Below, piece after piece: positions 22,268-34,710 of a stretch of DNA of 64,000 bases. Under the pieces are notes generated by a model. It did not search any database. It worked only from the letters and a program-made list of their open reading frames with translations, and was not told where the DNA came from. Source of the stretch: Gymnothorax reevesii (lineage: Eukaryota; Chordata; Actinopteri; Anguilliformes; Muraenidae). Where the stretch lies: assembly GCA_029721435.1 (NCBI GenBank), contig CM056587.1, forward strand, positions 12,297,167 through 12,361,166, written 5' to 3'. A program made the translations under genes and the position numbers. Position 1 is the first letter of the stretch; each line of letters opens with the position of its first letter.

Positions 22268-25200
22268 TCACTTCTCTGTAGGAGCACAGATCCACAAGCT
22301 TGGTCGCTAGCATCGACCGCGATGGAGAACGGTTTGTTGAAGTCCGGAGATTTGAGCACGGGGAAGTGACACAGCAGAGACTTCAGGTGATCGAAGGCTC
22401 TCTGGCATGCATCATCCCAGGTGAACTTTACGCCTTTCTTCAGTTGGTTAGTTAGACTGAGAGCAATCTCAGCAAAGTTCTTGCAGAACTTGCGGTAGTA
22501 CCCGATCATTCCAAGGAAGCGGCGCAAAGCTTTTTTGTTGTCAGGAACTGGAAAGTCCATGATGGCTTGGACTTTAGCATTTATGGGTGCCACCTTACCC
22601 TGGCCTATGACGTAGCCAAGATAGGTGACAGTAGCACAACCAAAGTCACTCTTGCTCAGGTTAACAGTCAGGTTAGCCTGGGTCAGGCGCTGGAACAACG
22701 TCTCTACATCTTTTAGATGTTCTTCCCAGGAGTCACTCCATGTGATCAGGTCATCGATGTACGCACCCGTGTGTGGCAATTCGGCGATTGTAGACTGTAT
22801 CATCCTTTGGAACGTGGCTGGGGCATTTTTCATGCCAAAGGGTAGGACTTCATACTGGTACAATCCAGATGGTGTGGAGCAGAGATGCTCTTGGCCCTCT
22901 CAGTTAAAGGCACACACCAATAACCCTTCAATAAATCAATCTTGGTCAGAAACTTTGCTTGCCCTACACTATCAATACAATCATCAATCCTAGGTATTGG
23001 AAACACATCAGTTCTGGTTACAGCATTGACTTTGCGATAATCTGTACAGAATCTAGTACTTCCATCAGGTTTTGGAACTAGCACACAGGGTGAACTCCAA
23101 TCGGAGTTGGAGGGTCTGATAATATCATGTTTTAACATGTACTCAACCTCTTTCTCAGCAATCTTTCTCTTTTCAGGATTCATCCGGTATGGATGCTGTT
23201 TTATTGGTTTGGCATCACCAACATCTACATCATGAGAGGCTATAGTTACTCTCTTTGGAACATCAGGAAACAAATCCTCATATTTCTTGATCAACCTTTC
23301 AAACTGATCTCTCTGTGAGGGTTCTAAGTGCTGGAGTTTTACATCAAGATTTTGCAACACTTCAGTGTTTGACAATTTACATGAAAGAACTTCAGCTTTA
23401 ATTTTTGGTTCATCATCTTGAAACTCCCCCTCATCTTCACACGTTTCGACCATTGGAGAATCTGAAGTGACAGCTGCAACCCTAGCATTTCTGTCATGAT
23501 AAGGCTTTAGCATGTTAATATGACGCAATTGTTTTGGTTTTCTCCTATCTGGAGTCTTCACAATGTAATTGAGATCATTGAGTTTTGTCAGAATTTCATA
23601 AGGACCATGAAATCTAGCCTGCAATGGATTGGACTGCAAGGGAAACAACACAAGGACCTTTTCTCCTGGTTTAAACTCACGGCTTCTAGCCTTATGATCA
23701 TACCAAGTTTTCATTTTTCCCTGACTTGATTTCAAGCATCTTTGGCAAGGTCACAAGCTGCACGCAATCTTTCCTTGAACTTGCTAACATAGTCTAACAG
23801 ACTGATATGCGGCTCTTTCTCTTGCCATTGATCACTCAATAATAGCAAAGGTCCTCTCACTTCATGACCAAACACTAGCTCAAATGGACTGAATCCAGTA
23901 GACTCCTGCACTGCTTCTCTAGCTGCAAACAACAGCAAATGAACCCCTTCATCCCAGTCTTTCTCATGGTCATAACAATAAGTCCTCATCATTGTCTTGA
24001 GAGTGGAATGAAACCGCTCTAAGGCACCCTGACTTTCTGGATGATAGGCACTAGAAAGAATCTGCTTTGCACCTAGTTCATACACAACCTGCTGAAACAA
24101 TCCTGAAGTGAAATTGCTACCCTGGTCAGACTGAATTTCCCTGGGAAGGCCAAACAACGTGAAGAACTTTATCAAAGCCTTCGAGATTGCAGTTGCCTTG
24201 ATGTTACGTAGAGGTATGGCTTCGGGGAATCTGGTAGATGCACACATGATTGTCAACAAGTACTGATTTCCAGATCTAGTCTTGGGTAATGGACCAACGC
24301 AATCAACAATGACCCTAGAGAATGGCTCCCCAAATGCTGGGATAGGCTGCAATGGAGCTACAGGTGGGTCTAACTGGTGTTTTCCAACTACCTGACAAGT
24401 GTGACAGGTTTTGCAAAAGTTGGAAACGTCTTTCCGAAGCCCAGGCCAAAAGAAGTGTTTCATGATCTTATCAACAGTCTTGTTAACACCAAGATGACCT
24501 CCTAAAGGTAAACTATGAGCCATTGTTAAGATCTCATTCCTATAGACCTTCGGAACAATAATTTGCCTGACCACTGCCCAATCTGCATTGGCAGGGATAT
24601 CAGGAGGGCGCCACTTCCGCATCAACACACCATCCTTGAGATAATACCCAACTGGAACTGCGTCTATTTCTTTATCAGGAAGGGCTCTCCTCTTTAGTAC
24701 ACAAATTTCAGGATCATTAGTTTGCTCCTCAATCAACCGCTTTCTGGACAGAGACAAGTCTCCAGACACATCAGAATCACCAGACCCATCCGGCTGGCTG
24801 AATAGAGAACTGATAAAAGTATCTGATAAGTCCTCAAACGGAGAAACCATAGTAGGCCAATCAGAGTCATGAGGCGAACCACCTGAGTCCTGACTATTCA
24901 ATGTACTGGACGGCACCACATCATCTTCTTCTTTAGCCTTCTTGGCCATAGCATGAGTCACTGCGCAAGAAGGATACAGAGATGGGTCCTCATCCCCATC
25001 TTCAGTGCTCGGCTGTGAAGTAAGATGTACAGGGGGAACTACTTTGCCCCCAGCCAGGTCATTGCCTAGCAACAGAGAAACACCCTTTATAGGTAGACTT
25101 GACATAAGTCCCACCTTTACCTGTCCTGTAACTAAATCTGACTTCAAGAATATAGAGCGCAGGGGTACAGATACAGTCCTCCCTTCAATACCTTGTACAA

Positions 25201-26821
25201 GTATGAAATCCCCTGAAGCGGTCTCATCACGTAACTCCAAGGAGTCCATCAACAAAAGTGACTGAGAAGCTCCGGTATCCCTTAAGATATATATGGGGAC
25301 AGGAGTAGTATGCTCATTCAGAGCCACAAATCCCTCTGACACAAATGGAAGAAATTCCTCCCTCACAAAGTCAGCTGTATTAGGCTTTTTAGCCCCACAA
25401 GAAGCAGGCAATTTAGCAGATCGGTTATCTACTACAGGGGTTTCTAACCTTGTTTTCACAAAGGCATTTGGTTTGGTATCCTTTTCTTTTTCTTTCTTAG
25501 CTTTAAGGAACCAACAGTTAGTTGTAACATGACCAGATTTCTTGCAATAATTGCAAACTAGACCACTTTTGTCACTGTCAGCTTTCACACTTTGATCAGA
25601 CCTGTTACTGGATTTCTGAGCACCATCACCAGATTTGTCTTTGTCTTTGGGTGAGGAATCTTGGGTATCACCATAACCCTTTTTCTGAAATTGGGACCAT
25701 CTATTATTACTGCTAGACTGAAATTTGGACTTATGTGTGAGAACATATTCATCTGCAAATTTGGCAGCTGATTGCAAATTCAGTGCTTGCTTCTCATTAA
25801 GGTAGGTCTTAACATCATCTTTAACACAGTTCTTGAATTCTTCAACTAACACCATCTCTTTTAGTGAGTTGAAATCATCCTTGACCTCCATAGAAGTACA
25901 CCAGCGCTCAAAGCAAACCTGCTTTTCATTAGCAAATTCAACATAAGTCTGATTTTCAGATTTCTTCAGACCTCTGAATTTCTGTCGGTAAGCCTCTGGA
26001 ACCAACTCATAAGCTCTCAAAATAACCTTTTTGACAACCTCATAATCAGAGGAATCATCTGCAGACAAAGCCGAATAGGCTTGTTGAGCTTTACCCTTGA
26101 GGACAGTTTGCAACATCAGAGGCCAGTGTTCCTTTGGCCACCGGCAACTCTTTGCTACCTTTTCAAAACACTGGAAATAGTTGTCAACATCCTTTTCCGA
26201 AAATGGAGGCACTAATTTTACCTCCTGGCTAGCCCGAAATTTATTTTCAGTTTGAATTTTTATTTTTAGTTGCTCCATTTGGAGTCTTTCTTCTCTATCG
26301 AATTTCTCTAATTCAAAATCTCTCTGTCTTGCAAATTTTTCTAACTCATATTCTTTTTTCTCCCTTTCTTTTTTTTGTTCTCTTCCTACTTTTTCTAACT
26401 CAACCTGCCTTTGTTTTTCTTTTTCTTCCCTTTCTTTCTCTCTTTCTTCCCTCTCAAATTCTCTTTGCTTTTCTTTTTCCTCCCTTTCTTTTTCTCTTTC
26501 CTCCCTTTCTTTCTCCTCTTCTCTTGCTAATTTTTCCAACTCAAACTGCCTTTGTTTTTCTCTTTCCTCCCTTTCAATCTCTAGCATTTTTAATTTAAGT
26601 TCCATTTCTATATTTGGATTTTCCACTGGAAACTGTTCCAGATCTCCGGGTGCAAACACATTTTCATCAATGTAATATTCAACTATCTCTCTAGCCAGTC
26701 TTGCTTTTCGCATGGCTGGTTTCACCTCTGTCAGCTCTAAATGTCTGCAAATTTCTAGCAGTTCTGTCTTTTTAAAAGACTTCAAAACCCCTACGGTTGG
26801 TGATGCCAAGAAATCATCCAT
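22268..26821 (-). pseudogene. gag-pro-int-RT polyprotein of element A (two frameshifts, truncated)
   Basis: Same domain order as element B. The gag coiled coil is longer, with extra Glu/Arg/Lys-rich heptad-like copies around 26340-26560. Breaks visible by comparison with B: a net one-base loss near 23735 in the linker after integrase, and a four-base deletion near 22877 inside RT. The RNase H end is lost at 22267. CCHC, DTGA and integrase DDE residues and YIDD are all still present. Non-functional as it stands. Confidence 0.9.
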
Positions 26822-26915
26822 TGCTGTTGTCAATATATATGTATTCAATTAAAAAAAATCAATTTTACAATTTGAAATGTTAGATTTTCAATAAATTACT
26901 CACAAAATGGTCTAT

Positions 26916-26934
26916 CCCGGACCTTGAGCCCCCA
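26916..26934 (-). other. Primer-binding site of gypsy element A
   Basis: Identical to that of element B, three bases from the LTR1 edge. It carries the same AAG interruption between two tRNA-Pro-like halves. Confidence 0.6.
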
Positions 26935-26937
26935 ATT

Positions 26938-27443
26938 TGTTATGGCCCCCTTTTGTTATTACATTTATAACACAACAGCAACAGCAAGGGATGACAAACA
27001 CAGTTTTAACAACTAAAGCACATTTAATTTTTAACAAAGACAAAGACTAATAACAACCTACAACTAAAGACCAAGATTGATAAATAAGAAAAAAAAAGAA
27101 ATAATTACAGTCCCTTTTTGGTGGGGTGGCTTGGTGATGTCCTGGATGAAGAAAATGCTCAAACACAGGCAAAGAAATCCACAAAAGAAACCTCACAGGT
27201 CTTAAACAGAATGGCAGGTCTGGTCACATGTATCCTTCTTCTTGCAATTTCTCCTACTACTTAACTGTCTCAATTCTTTTCCTTATATACTCTTTTGCAG
27301 ACCCCACCCACATTTAGACCTTTTTTTCTAATTTTTTGAGACTTGCCCCAGACATGTCCAGGACATGTCTAAACATGACTGCAGTCTGAGCTTAACAAAA
27401 AAAAGGTAAATACTGCCATCTTGTGGCCTATATTCACATTACA
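26938..27443 (-). repeat. LTR1, 5' LTR of element A
   Basis: A 506-bp LTR with TG...CA ends. AGAC follows on the high side, as at LTR3. It is almost identical to LTR3 (CTTGTGG here, CTAGTGG there). Confidence 0.9.
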
Positions 27444-29455
27444 AGACAAATAAAAGAGGCTGAACAAGCACAGTGCTAAAAATGGATAAAATAGCGCAGA
27501 AAAATTAAAATCAAGCAGTCTGAAAATCTAAGGCATAAAAATTAGATTTTAAAAGAGATTTTAAAATATCTATAGTGGGAGATGATCTGATTTTGAAGGG
27601 GAGGCTGTTCCAAAGCCTGGGTGCAGCAACAGAAAAGGCTTGATCGCCTTTAAGCTTTACACGTGATCTGGGAACTGAAAATAAAAGCTGATTTGATGAC
27701 CTGAGGGATCTTGGGGCAGAATATGGTATAAGAAGATCACTAATGTATTGAGGTGCAAGACCATGAAGTGCCTGAAAAGCGAAAAGTAAAACCTTAAAAT
27801 CAACACGGCCAGTGGAGTGGAGTGGTGTGAAGCCAGGACAGCAGTGTTGTGATCCCTCCTCTTTGCACAAGTTAAAAACCTTGCAGCCGTATTTTGCGCA
27901 GCCTGAAGCCGAGAGAAGGAGCTTTGTGATACCCCCATATAAAGCGCATTGCAGTAATCCAAGCGATATGTAATAAAGGCATGGATCACGGTCTCTAAGT
28001 CCCTGGGAGTTAAAAGTGATTTAAGCTTGGCTATCACGCAAAGCTGAAAGAAACTACCTTTAAGGACAGCGCTAATCTGCTTGCCAAATTTCAACGACAG
28101 TTCAAGAACTGCGCCAAGATTTTTTACATGGTCACGCAAGGCGCTGGAAGGAGGGCCTAACTGACTACTAACTATAGGAACAGAGGGAGGAGGTCCAAAA
28201 ATGATGATATCAGTCTTTTTTTTGTTAAGTTGAAGGAAGTTGTTTGCTAACCAGCACTTAATGTCATTAATGCAATCGAAAAGTGACCTCAGTGAACCAC
28301 CACTATCGGGTTTCACTGGTAGATAAAGCTGCATATCATTGGCGTAACATTGAAAAGAAGTGTTGTGCTTGTGGAAAATGGAGCCAAGAGGGATCATGTA
28401 CAGTGAAAATAACAGGGGACCTAAAACAGAACCTTGGGGAACACCACAAGAGATTGGAGCCAGGGTCATGGAGACATTACCTAATTTGATGGAGGTTCTG
28501 TCCTAAAAGTAAGAGGTGAACCACTTTAAGGCAATACCCTGAATATCAACTTCACTGCTTAGGTGGTTTAATAGAATTTTATGGTCAACAGTATCAAATG
28601 TGGCGCTTAGGTCAAGCAAATATAAAACTGCTCAAGATCCAGAGTCAACGGCTAACAGGAGGTCGTTCAGTACAGATTCTGTACTGTGGTGTGGTCTGAA
28701 ACCTGACTAGAATTTCTCCAAGATATTGTTATGGTTCACACAGGAAGTGAGTTGAGAGTAAACATCTGTTCTAGGATCTTGGACAAAAATGGAAGTTTAG
28801 AAATGGGCCTATAATTGCTGTAGACAGTTAGGTCGAGGTTTGACTTTTTCAACAATTGTTGCACCACGGCATGTTTAGAAGTAGATGGTACACTACCATT
28901 TTCAAGACTGCTATTAATTAAGCTCAAGACCATAGGGCTGAGGATACAGAAAACTTCCTTGAAAAAATGTGAAGGCAGGATGTCCAAGGGACAGACAGAA
29001 GGCTTCATATGATCTCAGACAGCTAGGGAAGAGAAACGGGCTGAAAACAGTTAAAACAGCTGGGGGGCCATTTTGATATGGAAGGGTCATCTGAGGGAGA
29101 TGGGATTTGAGACCTTATATCCCGAATTTTTCCGATAAAAAATTTAAGAAACTGTTTGCAGGTTTCTATTGAAACAATAGGAAAGGCGTTTATTGCAGGA
29201 TTTAGAACAGTATTCAAAGTACGAAAAAGTACCTTAGGCCTATTAGAGTTTTTGTAAATAATGTCAGAAAAATATTTAGCTCTGGCACCTTTGACAGAGA
29301 GTTGATATTTTGAGAGACAGTCCCTTAGAATTTGGTAAGATAACTGGAGTTTATCTTTTTTCCACCACTGCTCAGCCTACCTGCACTCCTGCCTCAGAGC
29401 GCGAGTCGTCCCAGTAAGCCAGGGCTGGGCACTAGCTTTAGCCTTAAACTGAGCT
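27444..29455 (-). pseudogene. L2-type LINE, degraded reverse transcriptase
   Basis: Minus-strand fragments in several frames give endonuclease-RT linker (RAEQWWKKDKLQLS-like), RT (PLDILPSHFFKEVF, YSNYRPISKLPFLSKILE, GVPQGSVLGPLL) and the C-terminal part (FQALHGLAPQYISDLL, LWNSLPFKIRSS). The catalytic YADD motif reads YAND, so the enzyme is dead. Stops and frame changes occur, for example near 28620-28700. It is 5'-truncated near 29455, and its 3' end is replaced by LTR1 at 27443. Confidence 0.88.
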
Positions 29456-30329
29456 GGTCACTCTGGAGCCATTACTATGAGCCATAAGAGTGTGTCTCCT
29501 ACAACCCAAGTGCATATACCCCTTTATGATACCATACATATCCTAAAGTAATGTATTTCCACATTTGTATGCACGAGGCAACAGGGTATTCAAATGGCCT
29601 ACACCTGAAAGGGGAGGCACATAAAACTCACAAGACTCAGAATTAGTGAGACACAATCACCATTGGTTTTCAGGTTAATCATGGTTAGTTTTCAGGTTAG
29701 GCAGAGGACTGGCTTAGAGTGACCAATCAAAGGATCTCAGCAGGGACGGTGGGTATTGTAGGCTACCAAATGCTAAGCCTTCCTTAATTTTACTGCTGGC
29801 TGTTTGTCATAAGGAAATAGCAGCCCATTCTCACTAAAAAGTCATCATATTTTGATGCTTGAGTAAACATCCTGAGCGCTGGCAGATATCAAAGAAAGCA
29901 AATCTTTCAAGTGTGTTTTTTTCACTGGTTTCACCACTTTGGAGCAATTAAGTCTTTATATCACCACAAAGTTCGAAGGCAGAAAAGGCCATGGTGGATG
30001 GCTGAGTGGAACCCAAACTGTGGGACCATGTACGAAATGTATGAAATGTGCAATTCCCACCAATGCAAATTTAATATTTAGTATTGTAAGCCACAACTTT
30101 CCTCTGAAAGCCAAGACGGTTCAATTTACCGTGTGTTATTTGCAGTCAGTGTATGGAATATCTGCGATGAACATAATAATGTTGTCTGTAGTCAGCCTAA
30201 TTTCTCTGTTTTGATATATCAGCTGTACGTTATTGCTTGCATTCAGTGTATGGAATAACAGCCTTGTCTTCCTCCTTCATTAAAACGTGTGATAGTTGGC
30301 CAAATATTACTCTTCCCAAACCTCAGCCT

Positions 30330-31262
30330 CGCCTACCACCTGTATGATCTTAGAAGAGAACCATAATTTGGCATTTGTTTCAGATTTTTCTTCATCGCGT
30401 AACTGTAGCACCTTTCCCATAGCCCAACTCATGACATTTTTGATATTACCCCAGGTACATATCACTTTTGTGGAAAGTTCATAGGCTGAGAGTGTAACAA
30501 AAAGAAATCGCTCCATGTAAAGTCATGCTGTTAATAACAAGGCTGAACTTGGCTCCTTATTCGCCAGCTCCTGATTTGAATTTCTCGGTCCACCTTAAAT
30601 AGGCAAACTGAATGCCACGAGTAATGTTGGTTAAATCGGTATTGTTATTGCCCCAATTTGTTATGACATACAAGACAGCAAGGGATGACAGACAAAATTT
30701 CAAAACTTAAACAGATTTAATTGAACTAAGACTAACAACTAACCTACAATTTATACTACTGACCAAGATTGATATATACAAGAAAAAAAATATTTACAGT
30801 CCCTTGAGATGGGGTTGCTTGGTGATGTCCTGGGACAGGGAAATGCTCCAACGCAGGCAAAAATTCACAAAAAAACGTCACAGGTCTTGAAAAGAGTGAC
30901 AGGTCTGGTCAAATGTATCCTTCACCTTGCAATTTCTCCTACTACTTTACTCTCTCAATTTCTCTCCTTATATACTCTTTTTCAGCCCCCTCCCACATTT
31001 AGATTTTTTTTCTCTGGGACTTTCCCCTCTCAGACATGCCCAGGACATGCCCAAACCTAGCTCCAGACTGGGCTTAACAAAAAAAGGTCAATACTGCCAT
31101 CTAGTGGCATTTTTTCACATTACAGTATTGCTTAACACTGTAGCTGGCTAGCTAAGTGTTGCCCTCATAACTAAGTTAATGAGTTAGTGTGCTCGCAGTA
31201 CCTTTCCATAACCATTATGAAACGTCAGTTTGTTTGCTAGCAAGCTACCCTTAGCTAGCCAA
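30330..31262. repeat. Interspersed repeat, copy 2 (reverse of 3295-3675) with a solo LTR inside
   Basis: 30340-30642 and 31125-31245 together match 3295-3675 in reverse complement, with 30643-31124 as an insertion. A further partial copy of the GGCATTTG...CCCATAGCCCA segment follows at about 31265-31380. Confidence 0.6.
30643..31124 (-). repeat. Diverged solo LTR of the same gypsy family
   Basis: It aligns along its length with LTR1-3 (GGTTGCTTGGTGATGTCCTG, TTGCAATTTCTCCTACTACT, TACTGCCATCTAGTGGC) with many substitutions and indels. The flanking GTAT on both sides is a 4-bp target duplication, the same length as AGAC at LTR3. Confidence 0.85.
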
Positions 31263-31384
31263 TCAGTTGACTGTGGAAGAAAACCATGATTTGGCATTTG
31301 ATCCGTATTTTTCTCTCTCACTTAACAATAGTACTTTTCCCATAGCCCAGCACATGAGGTGATAGTGATCAATACAATCTGTTA

Positions 31385-32145
31385 CTAGTTCAAACGCGAA
31401 AGTGATAGCTTGACCACAGTGCAAGTTAACATTATGATGATGATACTATTCTGGCGCTTTCGGAAATGACATTGTTTTGTATTAAATTGTGCAATTCATT
31501 CATGTGATAAACGGCATCTTATACTCTCAGTCGTGACCTCATCAGGCCAACGCTAATGCCTCCATAAATAGAACCACTGGTAACGTATATAGCGATCCTA
31601 AAACCCCAGTTGTTCCATGGTTCTGTCAATTTTTGCAACCCATCAAAATATGAAATCATAAATATACATTTTTTTCAGTGCGTCTTTCGGCCTGTAAGCG
31701 CACATTTACAGTTGTTACTGTAGACTGATTCATATTGCGTTATAAAGGTGAAAACAAAGACTTTACGATCACTTTACATTATGGTAGCATTTTTTTAAAA
31801 AGGCAGCACAAATTGTCAGAACACATGAGCATTTTTGTCCCCATATAGCTAAAAAAGATACAGTTTTGGGGAATAGCACAGTAGGTACACATAATAAAGG
31901 GAAGTGCAAAGATGGGTGGTGTCTGATCTATTGTGATGAGCTGGTCAGGGCCTCAAATGCCAGAGTTGACTTTTTGTCCCAGTCCAGTCATATTTTGAGT
32001 CCCTAAAACTGTGGAGTTGAGGGTGGTGAAGGCTAAAATTTTTCACAAAACCATCCAATTTAAATCTGACGGCACTTAAGCAGATATCAGTCGTTTTGAT
32101 TCAAATACATTACTGCGCTGTAAAGAACCAAAATGATGAAAATTG
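31385..32145. other. Intron, no feature recognised
   Basis: AT-rich intronic sequence with no recognisable coding exon or element end. Confidence 0.4.
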
Positions 32146-32149
32146 CGTC

Positions 32150-32450
32150 TCAGATACTGATGGATGTGACTGTACATCCAAAAATTTCCAGTGTTTTCTT
32201 CATCTGTGAGTGGGCATAATGTTTTGGCAAACATAACGCATATCTGTGCTGATTAACAACTATCCTACTGAGAGCCTGTCTGTCCCTGTCAGAGAGCTTT
32301 GAAATGTGGCTGCTGCTCATTTTGCGGCTGTCGTTTTTTGTAGCATATCTTCTCATATTTCTTGACACTGTGCGACTTGAAACCTGCAGTAATTCAGGCT
32401 CTAACAACTTGCCCGTTTGGAATCCTGCTAGTACTCTCGTGAGCATTGAG
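32150..32450 (-). pseudogene. Tc1-like transposase N-terminal fragment
   Basis: The minus strand encodes a helix-turn-helix-like stretch (SSRTVSRNMRRYATKN) and KLSDRDRQALSRIVVNQHR, which resemble the paired-like DNA-binding domain of Tc1 transposases. The catalytic domain is absent. A remnant only. Confidence 0.6.
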
Positions 32451-32459
32451 ATGAATAGG

Positions 32460-33394
32460 ATTGATGAGTAGATGCTTGTGTAATTGTGCTATAGAGACTT
32501 AAAAGCTAAAGTCTCTATAGCTTTTCTGGCTATGTTGTCTACCCCTCTAACATATCAAGATCATTTTGAATATTTGTGCAGACCTCACAGCAAAAAAATG
32601 CTCCCTTTGTCCCATAGCAGCAGTAAAGCTGAACAAAGGGTTAATACTAGTGCAAGACAATGGCAAAAGATGGAACAATACTAAGAAATCGAAGACAAAA
32701 TAAAACTCACAGTCACTAGAGCCAAAATAAAATTCAATTTCTTGTTCCAGCATAAACAGGGTTTCCACTCCACCCCGGCCAGTGGTCGATGAGGCCTGCA
32801 TCCACAAACAGGAATCGCCGACGGCAGCGATACTGGCAGAGATAATCAATCACAACCAATATGTTAATTACCGCTGGGGGCGTCCAATTGAGCTCTGCTC
32901 TGTAGCGCTAAAAACACTTACACTCTCTCTCACCCCCAACCACACATCCCCTCTACAGGACAGGAATACAGTTTTGAGAGAAAAACGAGATGACTGCAAA
33001 CCCCTGCCAACACCACGATACAACCTGGGCTTTGGCTCTCCACAGGAAGGTCCTTGAAGGCACTACAGGGGGTGTCCGTTCAGACTGAAAATAGCTTTTG
33101 GAAGTCTTTCAAAATGAGAGAGCTTTGAAATAAAAAAAAAGTTGAATCACTGCGAACATGTTTTACTTTTTAAGAATACACCAGTATTTAAATATAGTAA
33201 ATTATGCATACGCTCATTGTAACTTTGAACAGTCACAAACGTACATTTGTATGGATTTAAGCAATACATAATGCCATTTTCTCAAACAGGCCGAAATGCT
33301 TTTGAGCCTGGATGGGGCATCATGGAATCAAATAAAACTAAAACTTATGTGTGTCATAATAACATAGACAGGCTGACCAAAATAGATCTGCCGT
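32460..33394. other. Intron, no feature recognised
   Basis: No coding or repeat feature that I can support, apart from a short A-run near 33130. Confidence 0.4.
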
Positions 33395-33778
33395 GAGGGA
33401 ACAGACACACCTGACTGCACTGAAGCAGACCCCTCACACTCGAGCTCTCTCTGGGCAGCACATATTAACCCAGCATCTATGGAGAAGCAGACCCCTCAGA
33501 CTCAAGCCCTGTCAGAGAAACACACATCAACCCAGTGGCTGTGTAGAAATAGGCCTCTCACACTGAAGCTCTCTCTGGGAACCACACGTTAACCCAGCGG
33601 CTGTGTAGAAATAGCCCCCTAACACTTGAGCTCTCTCTGGGAAGCACACATTAACCAATGCCTGTGTGGAAATAGGCCCCTCACGCGAGAGCACTCTCTC
33701 AGAGGCACACATTAACACAAGGTCTGTGTAGAAATAGGCCCCTCACACTGGAGCTCTCTCTAGAAAGTGCACATTAAC
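33395..33778. repeat. Minisatellite, ~62-bp unit (part 1)
   Basis: About six units built on GTGTAGAAATAGGCCCCTCA, CACTGGAGCTCTCTCTGGGA and AGCACACATTAACC. It continues at 34330-34650 after an insertion. Confidence 0.92.
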
Positions 33779-34329
33779 CATAGTCTGCATGAAAAGATAG
33801 ATGAAGCAACCGTGACATCACCCATTGGTTTCAGCATACCATTTATGAAGCCTCGATTTTGTCGATATGAATGGCGACATTTTATCATTTTTAAGCTGGA
33901 TATGATTTCTATTGGATGAGAGCGTGAATTGAATATCTAGGGAAGAGTGGGGGTGGATCTACGGGTGGATCTGACCGTATTAGACGAGGACCAGACGATA
34001 GCTACGCCCCTAAAGCATATTCTGGCTTTATCCTTTATTCTAGTCTATTTGGGACCGTATTTTACAAAAATGAACATCATGATATATCGAAGGAGACTTG
34101 AAACTTGTGAGAGATACCATAAAGTAATGTGGAAAATCATTATTGAATTAATAAATCAGGTGGGAAAGTTTGGTCAATTCTCATAGACTTCCATTGGACG
34201 AAACCTCTTTCTGCAACCACCGATGTCGCCATCTTCTGGCCATTATATAGAATGCAAATTCTAGAGATTTCCGCATTGGCCTCAGTTTTCAGACCCAGAT
34301 GCTGCGTCCATCTTTTTATACAGTCTATG
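33779..34329. mobile_element. TIR element inserted in the minisatellite
   Basis: CATAGTCTGCATGAAAAGAT at the left and its imperfect inverse (CATAGACTGTATAAAAAGAT, read on the minus strand) at the right enclose about 550 bp. GTGACATCACCCATTGGTTT near the left end is seen in a common fish non-autonomous repeat. No transposase. Confidence 0.7.
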
Positions 34330-34650
34330 ACATTTACACAAGGTCAATGTAGAAATAGGCCCCTCACACTGGAGCTCTCTCTATAAATCGCACATTAACA
34401 CAAGGTCTGTGTAGAAATAGGCCCCTTGCACTGGAGCTCTCTCTAGGAAGCGTACATTAACAAAACGTCTGTATAAAAATCAGCCCCTCCCACTCAAGCT
34501 CTCTCAAGGAAGCGCACATTAACATAGCTTCTGTGTAGAAACAGGCCCCTCACACTGGAGCTCTCGCTGGAAAGCACACATTAATCCAGTGTTTGAGTAG
34601 ACCCCTTACACTCAAGCTCTCGCTGGGAAAGAAACATTAAACCAGCTACC
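34330..34650. repeat. Minisatellite, ~62-bp unit (part 2)
   Basis: Five further units of the array at 33395-33778. Confidence 0.92.
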
Positions 34651-34710
34651 AGCAGACTGCGCTGATTCTATCAAACTTTGTCAGGTTTGAATAGCAGTCC
34701 CATACATACC

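Larger units (their letters stand above)
22267..26937 (-). mobile_element. Gmr1-type Ty3/gypsy element A (3'-truncated)
   Basis: Leader, gag and pol closely match element B, with LTR1 (26938-27443) as 5' LTR. The coding part stops inside RNase H, after VLLQRSD, at the edge of LTR2. The last part of RNase H and any 3' untranslated sequence are missing. Confidence 0.9.

Noticed and set aside
26329..26598. Phe/Leu-rich plus-strand open frame
   Set aside because: It is the mirror of the Glu/Lys/Arg coiled coil of gag on the minus strand.
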